A DNA stretch of 64,000 nucleotides from Norana najaformis (taxonomy: Eukaryota > Annelida > Clitellata > Crassiclitellata > Hormogastridae): positions 7,450,806 through 7,514,805 of the forward strand of contig OZ029921.1 of assembly GCA_964023275.1 (NCBI GenBank), given 5' to 3'. The position numbers were made by a program, and so were the translations under genes. The first letter of the stretch is position 1. Each line of letters starts with the position of its first letter. The notes below the pieces were generated by a model that worked only from the letters and a program-made list of their open reading frames with translations, ran no database searches and was not told where the DNA came from. Of this stretch, positions 42,746 through 56,484 are shown piece after piece.

Positions 42746-42978
42746 GACGAAGACATAATCTGTGATTTATACAGAACTTTAAAGCTGCGCTATAAATTAT
42801 TCGAAAGCGCAGCCGATACTCGTTCGGGAGTAATTGGTCTACGGCAGACCGATTCCATGTCCTGTGCATCGAAGGATTCTGTGCGCTTGACTAGAAAGGC
42901 GCCACATAAATTATTACAGTAGACTGGATTAAGTTTAATTTTGACAATATTAGTGTAGAACCTGTAAATCCTAAAGGC

Positions 42979-43965
42979 ATGGCTAATGACGGTTCCGGCG
43001 ATGAGATACTTAGTACCCAAGTGGCAGAGAAGGTAGGGGGTTACAGCGATCCAGACAGAATGAATCAGACGATGAAGGAAGAACATCCGAAGGAAGTGGT
43101 CATCGGCGTCGATCTGTTTGCTGTCGTGGTCAGCTTCGCCGTTCTGCTGACCCTGTCCAGCGTCGGCACCGTGTCCAACGTCATGATACTGGCGGTCATT
43201 AAGTACCGCAAGAGCTTCCGGGCGGCGATTCGCCGCGACGCGGTTCTGGTCAACCTGTCGATTGTACACCTGATCTTGTGCTTCGTTCTTGCGCCGATCG
43301 AGTTCGCAACCCTCGCCGAGAACTACGTCAAGCACTCACTTCCGGGATTTCTCTGCCTCGCACGTGACTGCGGTTTCCACCTGTTGGTCGGCGCCAACGT
43401 CATCGGCGTCGTCATTCTAGCAGCCTGTCAGGCTCGGCGCCTCCAACGCGCATGCGCAGCGACCCGTTCGACAGGTTGGGGCGATGCACTTCCGGTGCTG
43501 CAGTTGGCGCTTCCGTGGATCGCCGGTGCATGCGCGGCCGGGACATCTTTCGCGATGCGGCTCGTCACGGGACTCGGTTTCGAAGTGTGCCGGAAGTCGA
43601 TTGCATTCTGGGAGCAGGTTCATCGCGGCGCCGACCCGTGGCAGTTTGAACTACTTCCGGGTCTCGTCTACTTCGTGTTGCTTTTCTGCGCGCTGATTTG
43701 GCTTCTTGTGGTCGTCGAGGGCAACCGGAAGTACGCAGACAGAGACCGGAAACAGCCGGAAACGGGGGAGGATTCAGCTGTACGAGGGTCAACGGAGCGA
43801 CTGAGAGCTGGCGAATGGGTAGGCGGAGGAGTGATGGTCGGTCGGGGGATGAGTTCAGCATCCGCTAGAACAGAATCCGCAAAAGGAGGAGCAGGAGGAG
43901 CAGGAGGAGCAGGAGGAGCAGGAGGCTCAGATGCGAGCACACACCAGAAGCTAACCGAAGTACAG
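42979..43965 (+). CDS. GPCR exon 1 (N-terminus to ICL3, TM1-TM5)
   Basis: 329 codons, ending QKLTEVQ at a GTGAGA donor. Read-through without splicing would add only ten residues before a stop, so a five-helix isoform is formally possible. Confidence 0.9.
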
Positions 43966-46501
43966 GTGAGAAACGACGGAGACCATTCAAGGACGACGTG
44001 AATGGTTATTAACTTATTAGTACAATTCTGAAGATGCGACGACGACGACGATGATTACTATACTGTATCGCGTTACACTACATGTATCCTGCGTTACATT
44101 ATACTGCACTGTTTTGCACTACACTGGATTATATTATTCTTTATCGCACTACACTACAACGCATTGCGCTACATCACACTACAGGTCCCTCAGAGTAGCT
44201 TTTATGGTTTTTAATATCACGATGTAAGCTCTATTAGGGGTCCTCGCAGACTCTGGCCCCTGGAATACTGAAAATCGTGATTGGGGCCCATTGTACTTTG
44301 AGTCGTTGGAGCTTCTCGGTCTTTACACCGAATACATCGATGTTAAAAGCTCCTCCGAGGTCCCTAATACACTATTGGTTTGAATGAAGCTGTGCTCTGT
44401 TACTCTTTGGATAAACGATTGGATGGATGTCAGATGGACGACTACCGTAAAGAGGTCACTACGTTATGCAAAGCACTGCTACAATGCATTGAACTTCATT
44501 CAACTACACTGCCATGCATGACTCTAGATTGCATGGTGGCAGATTGCGAACTCAGTTTGCCTTTCACCACTGCGACCAGGGTTCGAACCCCGGTGCCTTC
44601 GATGCAGTGGACGACTCTTTGTCAAGCACTAAACCCTGTAAGGAAGGTTATTCGTTTGCTAAGCTACTGTTGTCGTGTTTGCGCATCGGCCAAAATATCC
44701 ATCAATCATGATCACTCCCTGAGGACTAATTTTGATAGGGGTGTGTAATATTTGAGCAATTATTACCTTACCTTATCTTGCCTTGCCTTTTCTTTCAGTG
44801 TCTTACCTTTCCTTACCTTTCCTCACTTAACTTTCCCTTATCGTGCCTTACCTTGCCTTGCCTTACCTTTTCTTTCAGTGCCTTACATTTCATAACCTTC
44901 CCTCGCTTAATCTTACCTTACCTTGCCTTTCCTTACCTTTTTCCTTATCTATCACTTAACCTTGCCTTATCTTACCTTACCTTGTCTTGCCTTTTCTACC
45001 ATGGTCTTACCTTCATTTGCCTTTCCTTACTTAACCTTGCTTTATCTTACCTTGCCTTGTCTTGCCTTACCTTTCCTTTCAGTGCCTTACCTTTCCTTAC
45101 TTTTCCTTGCTTAACCCGCCTTAAGCTGCCGTACCGTTAACTTGCCTTGCTTTCCCGATACACTTCCCTATACACTTTTCTATATACTACTTTGCTATAT
45201 ACTTTCCTACGTACTTCCCTACATACTCCCTACATACTTCCCTACATACTGCCTACATACTTCCCTACATACGTCTCTGTATACTTCCTTACTCTGCAGC
45301 CTTGAATGCAATTGCCTCCGCTATTAAGATATGGCACCGCGTCATTTCTAGTGTGTCATTGACGCCGACAATGACCAGCAGCGCATTGTTGACAGAACGG
45401 AATTGTTCTTGTCAGGAGAATGACGACTGTGAAGAGGACGATGACACCTTTGACCTCAAGATGCGTCACGAGTTCCAGAAGAAATCGCGCTCTTCCGGTC
45501 GACGTCACACGGTCGCAAACATCGGACTTCCTGAACTTTCTGACCTGAGGTCATCGACCTTCGCCGACTCTGCACAGCCGGCCTACGCGTCGAAGACAGC
45601 CGAGTACCATTACGTGAGGAAGTGGTCGGTCGACATCACGGCTCTGGCCAACCAGCTCGAAAACCCCAAGTCGCACAGCGATACGAGTCCCTTCAAGGAG
45701 AAGGAGGAGCTCGGCTACGAGGAGACGTTCAAGGGACTGCGCGCTCCTTCCAGTGCCTGCGTTGTAGCTTCGTGCGAATACCTTGGCCCGAAGACAACGG
45801 GTGGCAACGAAGGCATCAGGAAGGACTCGATAGAGCTTCGCAGTTTCCAGAAAAGCTCTGGAAAACTGCCGCAGGAAAAACGAGAAATGGAGGAAAAGGA
45901 CAAGATTGAAGGTCTCCGACGAAGTCTGTCTCCCACGAACCCACAGATTTCGGCAATTCGCGAGAGTCCCACCGGCGGAATAGGAGTAGAAGCTGGGGTG
46001 GACGGTGCAGAACGTTCTGGTCAGAGGGTCACTGGGGCCGTGATGAAACCAACCGTTTCATCGGACGACCCACCGCAACAACAACACCGAGACATTATCA
46101 ACGATGATAGTAGGGTCGTTGCGAAGGCGCGCCGAGAGCTGACTACGACGTCGCGAATGACGGCTGTGATTTTGGTGTCGCTGTTCTTCACGTTTCCCTG
46201 TCTCGCTATCTTCCTGTGGCTGGTTTTTACCCCTCTCGGAAACATCCACATCGGCTTCAATCTGAGCATAGTCGCCGAGATCATCGTCACCATTCAGGCG
46301 GCTGTCAATCCCGTCGTCCTCTTCTGGGTCGACCGCAGACTCCAGCGCCGCCTCAGGAACCTCGTCCGGGATGCGGCTCATCTCAGATGCGTCTGCTACT
46401 GCAACATCGGTCGTCATGGCAACTGTCTCCAGCCGAAGAAAGGCCCGGCAGCATCCTATCGCCAGACGCCGGCTGACGGCGGTCGATTGCAGAAAGTCTA
46501 A
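42979..46501 (+). CDS. Orphan class-A-like G protein-coupled receptor, two coding exons (690 aa)
   Basis: Exon 1 (42979-43965) holds TM1 about 47-74 (SVGTVSNVMILAV with Asn1.50), TM2 86-110, TM3 124-152, TM4 170-194 (ALPWIAG, Trp4.50) and TM5 222-247. Exon 2 (45416-46501) holds the end of ICL3, TM6 about 577-601, TM7 about 611-634 (AAVNPVVLFWV) and a basic, Cys-containing tail. Splice sites are strong: CAG/GTGAGA and TTGTTCTTGTCAG/GAG, phase 0. The third intracellular loop is about 330 residues, with a GGA-rich run and an acidic block (CEEDDD). Standard switches are altered: NLSxxD has His for Asp2.50, no DRY is present, the FxxCWxP position reads FFTFP, and NPxxY is NPVVL. Cys126/131 and Cys204 could form the usual disulfide. 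N29-Q-T is a glycosylation sequon. Ligand unknown. GC content is far above the flanks, as expected for a real gene here. A stop lies about 25 codons upstream of the ATG, with TTATTACAG between them, so a 5' UTR exon is likely. Confidence 0.88.
44532..44660 (+). mobile_element. Truncated SINE, family B
   Basis: GGTGGCAGATTGCGAACTCA, CAGGGTTCGAACCCCGG (box B) and GACTCTTTGTCAAGCACTAA agree with the head and early body of the copies at 11146 and 48372. The 3' half is missing. Confidence 0.6.
44765..45290 (+). repeat. CCTTA/CCTTG pentanucleotide tract, then TACTTCCCTACA minisatellite
   Basis: TTACCTTGCCTT-type pentamers to about 45120, then about eight 14-15 bp units of CCCTACATACTT. The plus (sense) strand is pyrimidine-rich, which is unusual so close to an acceptor. 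Confidence 0.88.
45416..46501 (+). CDS. GPCR exon 2 (end of ICL3, TM6, TM7, tail)
   Basis: 361 codons and TAA. Includes KARRELTTTSRMTAVILVSL entering TM6 and NLSIVAEIIVTIQAAVNPVV in TM7, then an arginine-rich helix 8-like segment (DRRLQRRLRNLVRD) and a CVCYC cluster that could be palmitoylated. Confidence 0.9.
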   Translation, partial: ENDDCEEDDDTFDLKMRHEFQKKSRSSGRRHTVANIGLPELSDLRSSTFADSAQPAYASKTAEYHYVRKWSVDITALANQLENPKSHSDTSPFKEKEELGYEETFKGLRAPSSACVVASCEYLGPKTTGGNEGIRKDSIELRSFQKSSGKLPQEKREMEEKDKIEGLRRSLSPTNPQISAIRESPTGGIGVEAGVDGAERSGQRVTGAVMKPTVSSDDPPQQQHRDIINDDSRVVAKARRELTTTSRMTAVILVSLFFTFPCLAIFLWLVFTPLGNIHIGFNLSIVAEIIVTIQAAVNPVVLFWVDRRLQRRLRNLVRDAAHLRCVCYCNIGRHGNCLQPKKGPAASYRQTPADGGRLQKV

Positions 46502-47316
46502 GATGGAGATGGAGTTCATTGTTGAGACGACAGTGTCGTCCATATGCACTGTGACCCTCGGCGGGGAGGTCACGGGGTTTAATGAGTGGAGCTTTGAACG
46601 ACCATTTCATTGAACCAGCATTTCTCCCTGACGAGACTTAATGATTTTATGCAACATCGATAAGAAACGAGAAAGGAGACCAACTTTAGCGCTACTGCCA
46701 TGCATAATTTTAGTTAGATGTTGCAATGACTAAAGGTAACCTTTTAAGCTAAAGGTAACCAATTAGGCTAAGGGTAGCCTCTCAGGTTAATGCAGTCTCT
46801 GAATTATGTTTCCTTTAGTCTCATCTCTGATTAGATTTGTGAGACTGTGTAATGTGAGCTTACATTAAAATGAATTACAGTATATTATGTTATGACGCGC
46901 CACTCCAGTTACAGGCCACACTAAATTACTACAAGCCACTATGAATGTCTTTTGACACCAGACGATTTATGTGCGTGTCTGCTGTGATGAGAGAAACGAC
47001 TGGTTTCAAAACTGACTGTTATGTCCTTAGTCTTAACTGACAACTCTTCAAATAAATTTCTCCGTAGATTTTCCAGTGAACCTGATCCTTTCGCGTGCGA
47101 CAAACTGCGTATTGATTCTCGTAGACTCGCTAGAGGTGCTGCCTGCATTGAGGCAGTGCGAGAACTTCCACGTATTACGTTTGCAAAATGTAAAGTAATC
47201 ATGATTACGATTAGAATTATGACCTGAATCTGATTATTTTTACGATTATGATTACGTCAAAATTCTGACCACAAGTAGGAATACACTAAAGGATCTGTCG
47301 CTGTTATTATGAAAAT
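46502..47316. other. 3' flank of the GPCR and unassigned DNA
   Basis: CTAAAGGTAACC/CTAAGGGTAGCC words repeat at 46730-46790. A 68-codon plus frame at 47021-47227 ends in GATTACGATTAGAATTATGA, which suggests a retroelement 3' end. Confidence 0.4.
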
Positions 47317-47460
47317 TATTACTACTACTACCATACCTACCACCACAACCACTACCACTACTACTGCTATTATTATTATTATTAATGTAAAATTATTTAT
47401 TACTATTATTGCCATTTTTAAATACTATTATTACGGCCTATTCAAATAACATTAACAATA
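47317..47460. repeat. ACT/ACC/ATT trinucleotide tract
   Basis: Imperfect trinucleotides of A/C/T. Confidence 0.85.
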
Positions 47461-47817
47461 AATAGGGCCTACTGATCGTTGGCATTGCAACAGTAATGTT
47501 CTTCGAGGATGAAGATGGGTATATATTTTCAGCCAATTTCAGACAGCAGTTTGTAAATCTGACAGTTCTTGCTATCGTCTGGCTGTCTGTTTTGCTGAAA
47601 CTTGCTATGCATACGACAGAGGAGATAATATTACGAGTTATTTCATGTGGGACATCGGTTGTCGTCCAGAATCTTGACGCGGAACGATGCACACGGAAAT
47701 TGATTCCGTGATGGAGACCGCTATGCGAATTATATAAACTAAGTAAAACACGTGCCTGTAGAGCGGGTTGTAGGCTGTATGGAATGGTTCGCAGCGTAGG
47801 CCTTAGGGCCTACGTGT
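47461..47817. other. Unassigned DNA
   Basis: An 84-codon minus frame and a 71-codon plus frame overlap; neither has a domain or splice support. Confidence 0.35.
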
Positions 47818-48065
47818 TTCTATAGCGACCGTATGAGCTCGACCCTGCTCATTTTTCAACGAATTTATCTGGTGAGCTCCTTCGCCCCCGCTGCCCGGTT
47901 GAATGGGTGCCACGCCATTTGAGGTCCCCTTGTACGGACCGTGTCAGCCCGGGGTTCAAATCTCTAAAAAAAGGCCTATGGCCAATATCGGTATGCGAAC
48001 GGGCATCCTCATGCACAGAGGAGCCTTTGCGTAGGCTTTAACCAGTGTAGCTAACTAAGGCCAGC
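47818..48065 (-). mobile_element. Dispersed repeat R1, copy 3
   Basis: Starts CTATAGCGACCGTATGAGCT. The conserved reverse-strand frame reads VAPIQPGSGGEGAHQINSLK and NEQGRAHTVAI. Followed directly by a family B SINE on the same strand. Confidence 0.7.
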
Positions 48066-48074
48066 AGCAGTATG

Positions 48075-48372
48075 ATTAAGTTAAGCTCCCACACCACACA
48101 GTAGAACGCAGAGGAGGCACTGGTTTCCCGTTCTTCGGTCCTTGCACCGGGAATAGACGAATCTCAAGGTCCTGCACGCGGGACCAATGTTGCAGGACTT
48201 GCCATTTACTTCCGAGCTTACACCGGTGCCACCTTATACTGCTTGGTGACAAAGACACGTGGCCGCGAACAACTCGTCCAAGGTCGTTACACGGGGATCG
48301 CTCAGCTGGCTCGAACCCTCAATCGTTGTATTATAGACCAAGCAAGTATCAAATAGGCCACCGTGTCGCACA
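48075..48372 (-). mobile_element. tRNA-derived SINE, family B
   Basis: The reverse complement carries the GGTTCGAGCC box B, TGTCACCAAGCAGTATAAGG, GGAAGTAAATGGCAAGTCCT and GACCTTGAGATTCGTCTATT. It aligns over about 250 bp with the 11146-11400 copy. Confidence 0.8.
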
Positions 48373-49580
<1,208 letters not shown>

Positions 49581-49687
49581 TCGAAGATGCGACGACGACG
49601 ATGATAAGAAAACACACTGACAAATTCATAAGTTCAGAAGAAGCGGCAAATTTTAGGCCTAGCTTAAATAAATAAATGTATAGGTTT

Positions 49688-49860
49688 TATATAGCGACCG
49701 TATGGCCTCGACCCTGCTCACTTTGCAATGAATTTATCGGGCGAGATCCTTCACCACCCCTGCCCGTCTGAATGGGCGCCAGGCCATTTAAGGTCCCCGT
49801 GCACGGACCGTCCTAGCCCGAGATTTAAATCTCTGAAATAAGCCACGACCGGGACACTTA
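49688..49860 (-). mobile_element. Dispersed repeat R1, copy 4
   Basis: Starts TATATAGCGACCGTATGGCC. The reverse frame reads LAPIQTGRGGEGSRPINSLQ, then EQGRGHTVAI. Truncated after AAATCTCTGAAATAAGCCAC. Confidence 0.7.
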
Positions 49861-50065
49861 GTCCAAATGTTGCAAGAGGGAAAATTTATGACGAACCTTC
49901 TTTGGCCATTCCATTTTCAACCGCTTGTTATCTTCTTCGCTTTGCCTTCTCGTCTTCCTTTTCTCTAATTTATTGATTTTCCTACCCGAACAGGAGCCCC
50001 GCCGTTCTGCCATTCGGTTGGACTACCGCGGCGCAGCGGACTGTGATATGCGCTATATAAATACC
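49861..50065 (+). mobile_element. Probable LINE 3' end
   Basis: TTCCTACCCGAACAGGAGCC, then GACTACCGCGGCGCAGCGGA and GATATGCGCTATATAAATAC, a typical non-LTR tail. No protein part is left. Confidence 0.5.
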
Positions 50066-51726
50066 CAGACACTTACGCAGATACATTTACACTCATAGCA
50101 TAGATCGTACACACATTACTATAATATGCAGAAGACGAAGAGCAGTCCCTTGTTAAACTAGCCCCAGCCGTTGGTATAAAGTGTTGTGCAAATTATGCAA
50201 CCTCTTTTGTCCTGTTTTGAATGCAAAATAGTCCAGATGACTTAAATATTTTATGAATAAATTTAAAAAGTAATTATCATATAACAGCATAGGCACCAGA
50301 AATTTGGCATTTACAAAGCATATAATGATAAGTTGTCATTTAACTACACATAAATTATATTCTAATTTTTATGCAGTAATAGTCAACTCCTGATTGAAAT
50401 TGTTTAATTATCAGTTGCCTACTTATCTTCTGCACAAGCAAAACTACAAGCAAAAATGTTAAAAACCTACTTACTTATCTTAAACATTTCTAAGCTGTGT
50501 AACAGTAGACTACTAAAATGAAATCAGATTCAAACAAATAACTAAGCTGCCACCAAAATAAAAAGTCATTAAATTCGTTCAAAAGACAAAGCATACTTCA
50601 AGTCGTAAAAACAGGTCTAAATATAGAAATATGTTCTTCAAACATCACATTTGGTAATCACTTCACTACAAGATTCTGCAACAAAGTTGCTTAGATCTCT
50701 TTCCAGATTGTATTGTTAAATCCAAACACAAACTACAAAGTTTCTGCTTCAGTTTGTTTCACATTTCATGAGTTTAAAAGTAGCTGTTAAATTCATAAAT
50801 ACTTGTCTACAGCAAAACCACATGCTACAAGTTAGTTACATTTGATAAAAATGGTATTACACGGCTAATTATGCCAACACCTAGAATGCAACTGAAGTAC
50901 AGGACTCAGCTGCCTATTTCATGTATGGCATGACTTCTGTTTTAAAAGTACATGTGAAAGGTAATACACCTGTTTATGTGCCTCTCTAGGAACTCCCCAG
51001 AATCACCTTCCTCAGATTGAAGGATCATTCATCTGAGGCACAAACACAATAGCAGCAATCCTTAGTCACCCCTTTAACCTCTCAACTTGTGTTGGTGCTC
51101 ACCGACCACTAAAGGATGAGTGGTCGCCAGTTAGTGTGGTGTTCCACGGACTGTCACCCATCCAAGGACTAAACTGGCTCAATTTGCTCAACAGCCAGGG
51201 TTGTGTCAAAAAATCAGGAGGTCACTCATTTACACGTGGAAAATAAAAACACACAAAACAAATAAGACAAAACAAATAAGACCTAAACCAACAGAGAGAT
51301 AAAATAAACTGCACAAATTATTCCATCATGTATATAAATTGAAATAACTTCAAAATAAAAGAACAAACGTCAATTAACTGCTGCACAGTAAATCTCAGCA
51401 TTTAACAAATTAGTTTCAAATCAGAAGCAATTAGTGTTGAATAGATTCGAACAGATTCATACACGTGGAAGCCACTGTAACAAAATAAGTATAAAGCAGC
51501 AAAACTAAAAACATAACTAAAAGATGACTGAGCATAAACAGACAGAGCGATATATATTTACTGAATGTTGATAGTTTACATTTATAAAAATTGCCAGGAT
51601 TTCAATTCCACTTCATTGTTAACTAGGTCAAGTCAATGGTATCTAATTCAAATTTAAATATAAGTTGCAAATGATTCTCAAAGCAAGGAAACGAGTTGTG
51701 CTGAAGGTGACGTACAGCTGAAACGG
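50066..51726. other. 3' flank and probable 3' UTR of the annexin gene
   Basis: Unique-looking AT-rich DNA with no repeats and no other coding frame, immediately downstream of the annexin stop. A GC-richer block with AGGATGAGTGGTCGCC lies at 51000-51200. A polyadenylation site could not be fixed by eye. Confidence 0.5.
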
Positions 51727-51783
51727 CTAATACCCTCGGACCAAGGCCAAGAGAACCTTCCTGTAGTCTCCTGAAGTATCCCC
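51727..51783 (-). CDS. ANXA7/ANXA11-like: Annexin exon 13 (end of repeat IV, stop)
   Basis: [18 protein letters not shown] then TAG, with the calcium-binding Asp of repeat IV. The C-terminus replaces the usual CGGND end. Confidence 0.95.
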   Translation of the reverse strand, partial: GDTSGDYRKVLLALVRGY

Positions 51784-54700
51784 CTGCAAAAATAGAATCA
51801 AACAACCAATTAAACCAATCCCAACAAAGCTTCATCTGCTGCATGGCCTCAAATTGGTTTCTAACAACTGATGTTAGATTTCAACTACGTTTCTCAAATG
51901 AATTCATTCCTTTATTTTACCTAATTTAAACAATGGCTTTTGTTGTAGACAATGCCTAAGCGCCATGAACACTTTTTCATGCTCTTGATTGGCCCTATAT
52001 ACACGTCCAGCTACAAATAATTCCATCTATTTAAAAATATGCTTAGATGGCCCATACATGGTCCATGGTCTATTTAGTATATTTGGAACAAACCCCTTGG
52101 GGGAAGATCAGGATTGTAGGAGGGTGGGGTGGGATGAGACGAGAGGGAAGTGAGAGAATGGGAAGCAGCAGAGAATAGGCAAGTTAAACTATATTTTATG
52201 ACCTGAGTGATTCTGATATTCTAACCCCTGCAACCAAGAGACACATATTTCAGTTGCATTTGTTAAAGAAAGCCAAAAGCCAAGACATTAACCTCAATAA
52301 AAGACTCAAGGGATCTCCCATAGCGATGCTGGAACTCCTTCTTAATCTGGACCATGTCAACTTCACAGCGTGACACCACCACACGAATCAGCACATCATC
52401 GTTAGTGCCAGCACCCTTAACACAAAACAGTTTCAACATACATGTGTGCTGACAAAACAAATAATAATCAGGCCACACATAAATTTCAGTTGAATTAACA
52501 TCTTCTTACAATTCAAGTTTGGTATAATTTTCTTTAAACCAGGTAACAAGTTAGTGAAATCTGCTGTTAACTGTAACGTTTTAGGAAGGCTTTTTTAGCA
52601 ACTTCTGAAAATGCTTCGTATATCGACATTAGCCTCATACAAAAGAGGATAAGTAAGTTTCTACCTGAACATGTGCTTAACAGCTTCAAATACCTTTCAA
52701 AACTACTTATAAGTTCACAAGAATCCACAAAAGCTTTGTAAAATATCTTCCATAAACTCCTTTGCTTGGCTGCCAAATGTTGATATGGTTGTAATTTTGC
52801 ATGCTTTAATTTACGAACACATATGAAACTTTTCTTATAACAGTCACATACAGCACTAATCTATAATAATATTATTCATATAACACTATTAAATGACAAC
52901 TGCAACATAAATAATAGATGCTCAGAGCTAATAAAAATACAAAATACTTCTAACCTCCATAGAACTATGAAGTTCCTGTGCAAAGAAGCCATACTTGTTT
53001 TCAACAACAGAAACTGAAACACAACATCAAGTACACTTTAAAGAACACTAATAATGTACCAGTACGATAAATCACTATATATGATGCTTAAAAGCCACAA
53101 AAGATAACAAAAACAATTTTTGAAATACCTTTCAAGAAAAGGATTGAGATTAATCTTCAGTCTTCCTTCCCATTCTTAACTAACTTAGTTAATTATAAGG
53201 CAGCTAATGTCACTTACAAAATTACATTGTATAAAGACTGTTTTTAGATTACATAAACCTGCCATCTTAAGTTTTAAATAAATTTATTTGAATCTTGTGT
53301 GTGAATATCTTTGCCACTTTGCACAAGTGACTACTAACACATCTTGCCCTTAATCTAGAATTAATGACAGATGTTGACAGGTATGGGCTCTTGCATCAGT
53401 ATTTTCTTTTGTATTCATTCATTCATCTTCATTTATTAATTCCATAAACTGACTAAGATATGAGTTTAAAATAAAATAAACAGATTGTTGGGTACAAACG
53501 GCAGACCCAGAAGTGACCATAGTTTCACCTAATAGGCATGCTGATTAACAAGCAATACAGATGGCAATGAAACATTTCAGAGAATATTTAATAGAACTTC
53601 ACAAAAGGAAAAGAAAATCAGTCACCTATTACATAATTTATTCTTATATTCATATTATTATAGTAAGGTTAATTTATGTTAGCCATGGTTTACCAATGGC
53701 AAGCATTCCTTTCTCCAGATAACCAGACATTTCGGTCTTGATGGCCCGGTCTATACCACTGCTCGACAGTTTTCGATATTCCTGGAAAACAAGTCGCAGC
53801 TGGTCGAAGCCCTGGCAGCAGAGGATCTGAATGAATTTGGACTCATCAGTGCCAAGAATCATCTCTCCTGCTTGATATAGCTCCTGCATCCAAACAAAGC
53901 TTCTTTTAGCAACACAAGTATATATATGGTATGCGTACATATGTTAATATACATATATATACACTGTACCTGCAACAAAAACAATTTAAACATCTTAAGT
54001 AGCAAGCTAATTCTACAGTGCATTTACAACGTCAGTTGTCAGCAGTGCAAGTGTTAATATACATAATATACAATGTGTTAAGTTATATATATATATACAC
54101 ACACACACACACATATATATATGTTCTCTCTAAGGTGCGTGCATGCGATTGACATTTGAGGACAGCGTGCAAAACCATTTTCTGCTCGCACACAAAATAT
54201 TTCAGCAGTGTTCATATAATTTCAAAGTTAACTTTTAGCTCTCTACTATGTTCAGAAGGCCAAGTGTCCAAGTTCCATTTAGTGAAACCATCTGGCATGC
54301 CAGCCTGGGTAGTAAACTGCCCACCAAGATGCACAATCACATTCATTATTATAATACTGGTCTACTGTGCTGGCCACTATTACACCCCAGTGAGGTGCAT
54401 GCATTGTGTGCTGCTGAGGCCTTCTGAGCTCGGTCCTTTAGCCTCCATATTGTGGGTAGTTCATTACAAAATGCAAATACACGTTTTTCTCTAGCGACTG
54501 TGTGGTCTCGACCTTGCTCATTTTTCAATGAATTTATCAGACAAGATCCTTCATCACTGCTGCCCATCTGAATGGGTGCCATACCATTCAAGGTCCTCAT
54601 GCACAGACCATGCTAGCCCAAGATTCAAGTCTCCTAAATTTGGCCATGATTGGTGTGTGAAGTGACATGCTATAAGTGATGTACCCTAACCAGGCCAGAT

Positions 54701-56432
54701 ACAGGAGTCTAAGACTGACTGCTCTCTCCACTAAAAGCTTCCACTGCTTGGGACATTTTTAATAAATTTTTTAGGTTGTTACGGAAATTAAATAGTGCCA
54801 GCAGTGCAAGTGTCCCATATGTCTTTCTGAAAGGCAAGAAAACTAATAGAAATAAACTGGTAATTTGCAAATCAATCCAAACCATTGCGTCTTTCTTAGC
54901 CTTTTCGATATCAACAGGCTGATTCTCCGTGCGATTTCCCTGAAATTCAAATCAACAAAGTCTAAGAAGACTGAAACCAAATGGTACAGTTGTGACAGTC
55001 AAAACAACCAAACAACAATCAACCTGAACAATGAAAACCAAAGTTTAAACCATTAAGTAACATAAAAACACTAAAGAGAAAACTGGTACAAAATTCTTCC
55101 CACATCAGACACTGCATTTGTCAAGACTGCATCACCAAAGAAGCTCAAACAATTCTTTGCACACACTTTGACAATGCCTTTCCAGTGGTAGGGCCATTTA
55201 CCTGGACGGCTCCCTCTGGATATGTGGTCACTTCTGGCCATGGACGTTACATACACCTTTTATCTACCTTGAAACCTGTTCTATTTTGCCTGGGCTTGAA
55301 CCATCCCTGAGTAGACATCTTGAAGAGGTGCCATATAAATTACTGAATGAATTTTAGGATGCTGTCCTTATTAACTTGGTTGATGAAGAAAATTTGAAGA
55401 GACTCAGATGGTCTCATAAAGCTAATTATAGATAAACTGTTTACTCCAAACAAGCTCACTAGGTGAGTCATACATAAGAAAGAGCAATTACCGTTGCAAG
55501 CGAAACAATTAAATGTTTGAAGTGTCCAGATGTTTCACTACTCAAGTCCTCCTCAAGGTCTCTCTGAAACTCTAGAATATAGCAAACACATTCAGTTTCT
55601 TGTCTTTTGGCATTTCACATGAAGGCCACGATGAAACACGACAAAAAAGCTGTTAAAACTAAACAAAAATCAACAACTCATTAAAATGCAAGCATGTATG
55701 TAGTTATCTGACGATTTATTTAGCTCCTTTAAGAATCTCACAAAGGTGCTAAACAAACCGTATTTACTAACCTAAAGTCTCTTTCCAGTATCTTAGCCGT
55801 ACACAGACTAACTTGCTATACATGCATGACTTGACCAAAATTTAGAGACGCGCTCATTTCCTTTTCTTAGGCCTATAAGCAGACAACGGAATCCAGGTCC
55901 TGGACCCAGGATTTGTCACAAGTGCAAATGGTTCTATAAATTTTTTATAATAGTGGATTAAAATAACTTACTTGCTTTATAAGCGCTCTTGATTTCTTGT
56001 ATCTGTCTGTTGTTACGAGTGCAGAGTATTTCAATTAAGGTACTCTCATTAGTGCCAGCACCCTGAAAATCAGACAGCAGGAGTGAGGGCAAGAGTTCAA
56101 ACATAGGCTTAAATGATAATAACAATGAAGATGAGACTGCCGCAGCTGATAATGTAAAAATACCATCCACAGAAGCTCTCAACAGCACAGGTGTGGCAAT
56201 ATGATATTTATAGCAGCAAAATGCAGAACAAACAGAAATAATTCAAGTCAAAGATTTCATACGAAAGAAGACGAAACCAGAAACAGAAGAAAATAATGTC
56301 CTACTTCTCTTTATAATTGACAGACACTCATCCAAACCTTGATGCACATGTTGACTCATCATATATTAAGTAATATATAGTTCACTCTGTATTCTGCATC
56401 GCCAAGGACTCTTGTGATGTTAAGTGTATATA

Positions 56433-56484
<52 letters not shown>

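Larger units (their letters stand above)
43966..45415 (+). other. GPCR intron, 1450 bp
   Basis: Falls in the middle of the third intracellular loop. Holds a GACGACGAC run (about 44035), imperfect inverted blocks near 44180-44380, a truncated family B SINE, a long CCTTA/CCTTG tract and a TACTTCCCTACA minisatellite. The last bases, AATTGTTCTTGTCAG, form the acceptor; ACTCTGCAG at 45299 is a second good acceptor but would break the frame. Confidence 0.8.

Noticed and set aside
43879..44001. Single-exon five-helix GPCR ending at 44001
   Set aside because: A strong GTGAGA donor precedes the stop, and exon 2 supplies TM6 and TM7 in frame.
45302..45415. GPCR exon 2 starting at the ACTCTGCAG acceptor or at TTG 45302
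   Set aside because: That acceptor is out of phase with exon 1 (CCT TGA gives a stop). The TTGTTCTTGTCAG acceptor at 45415 keeps phase 0.
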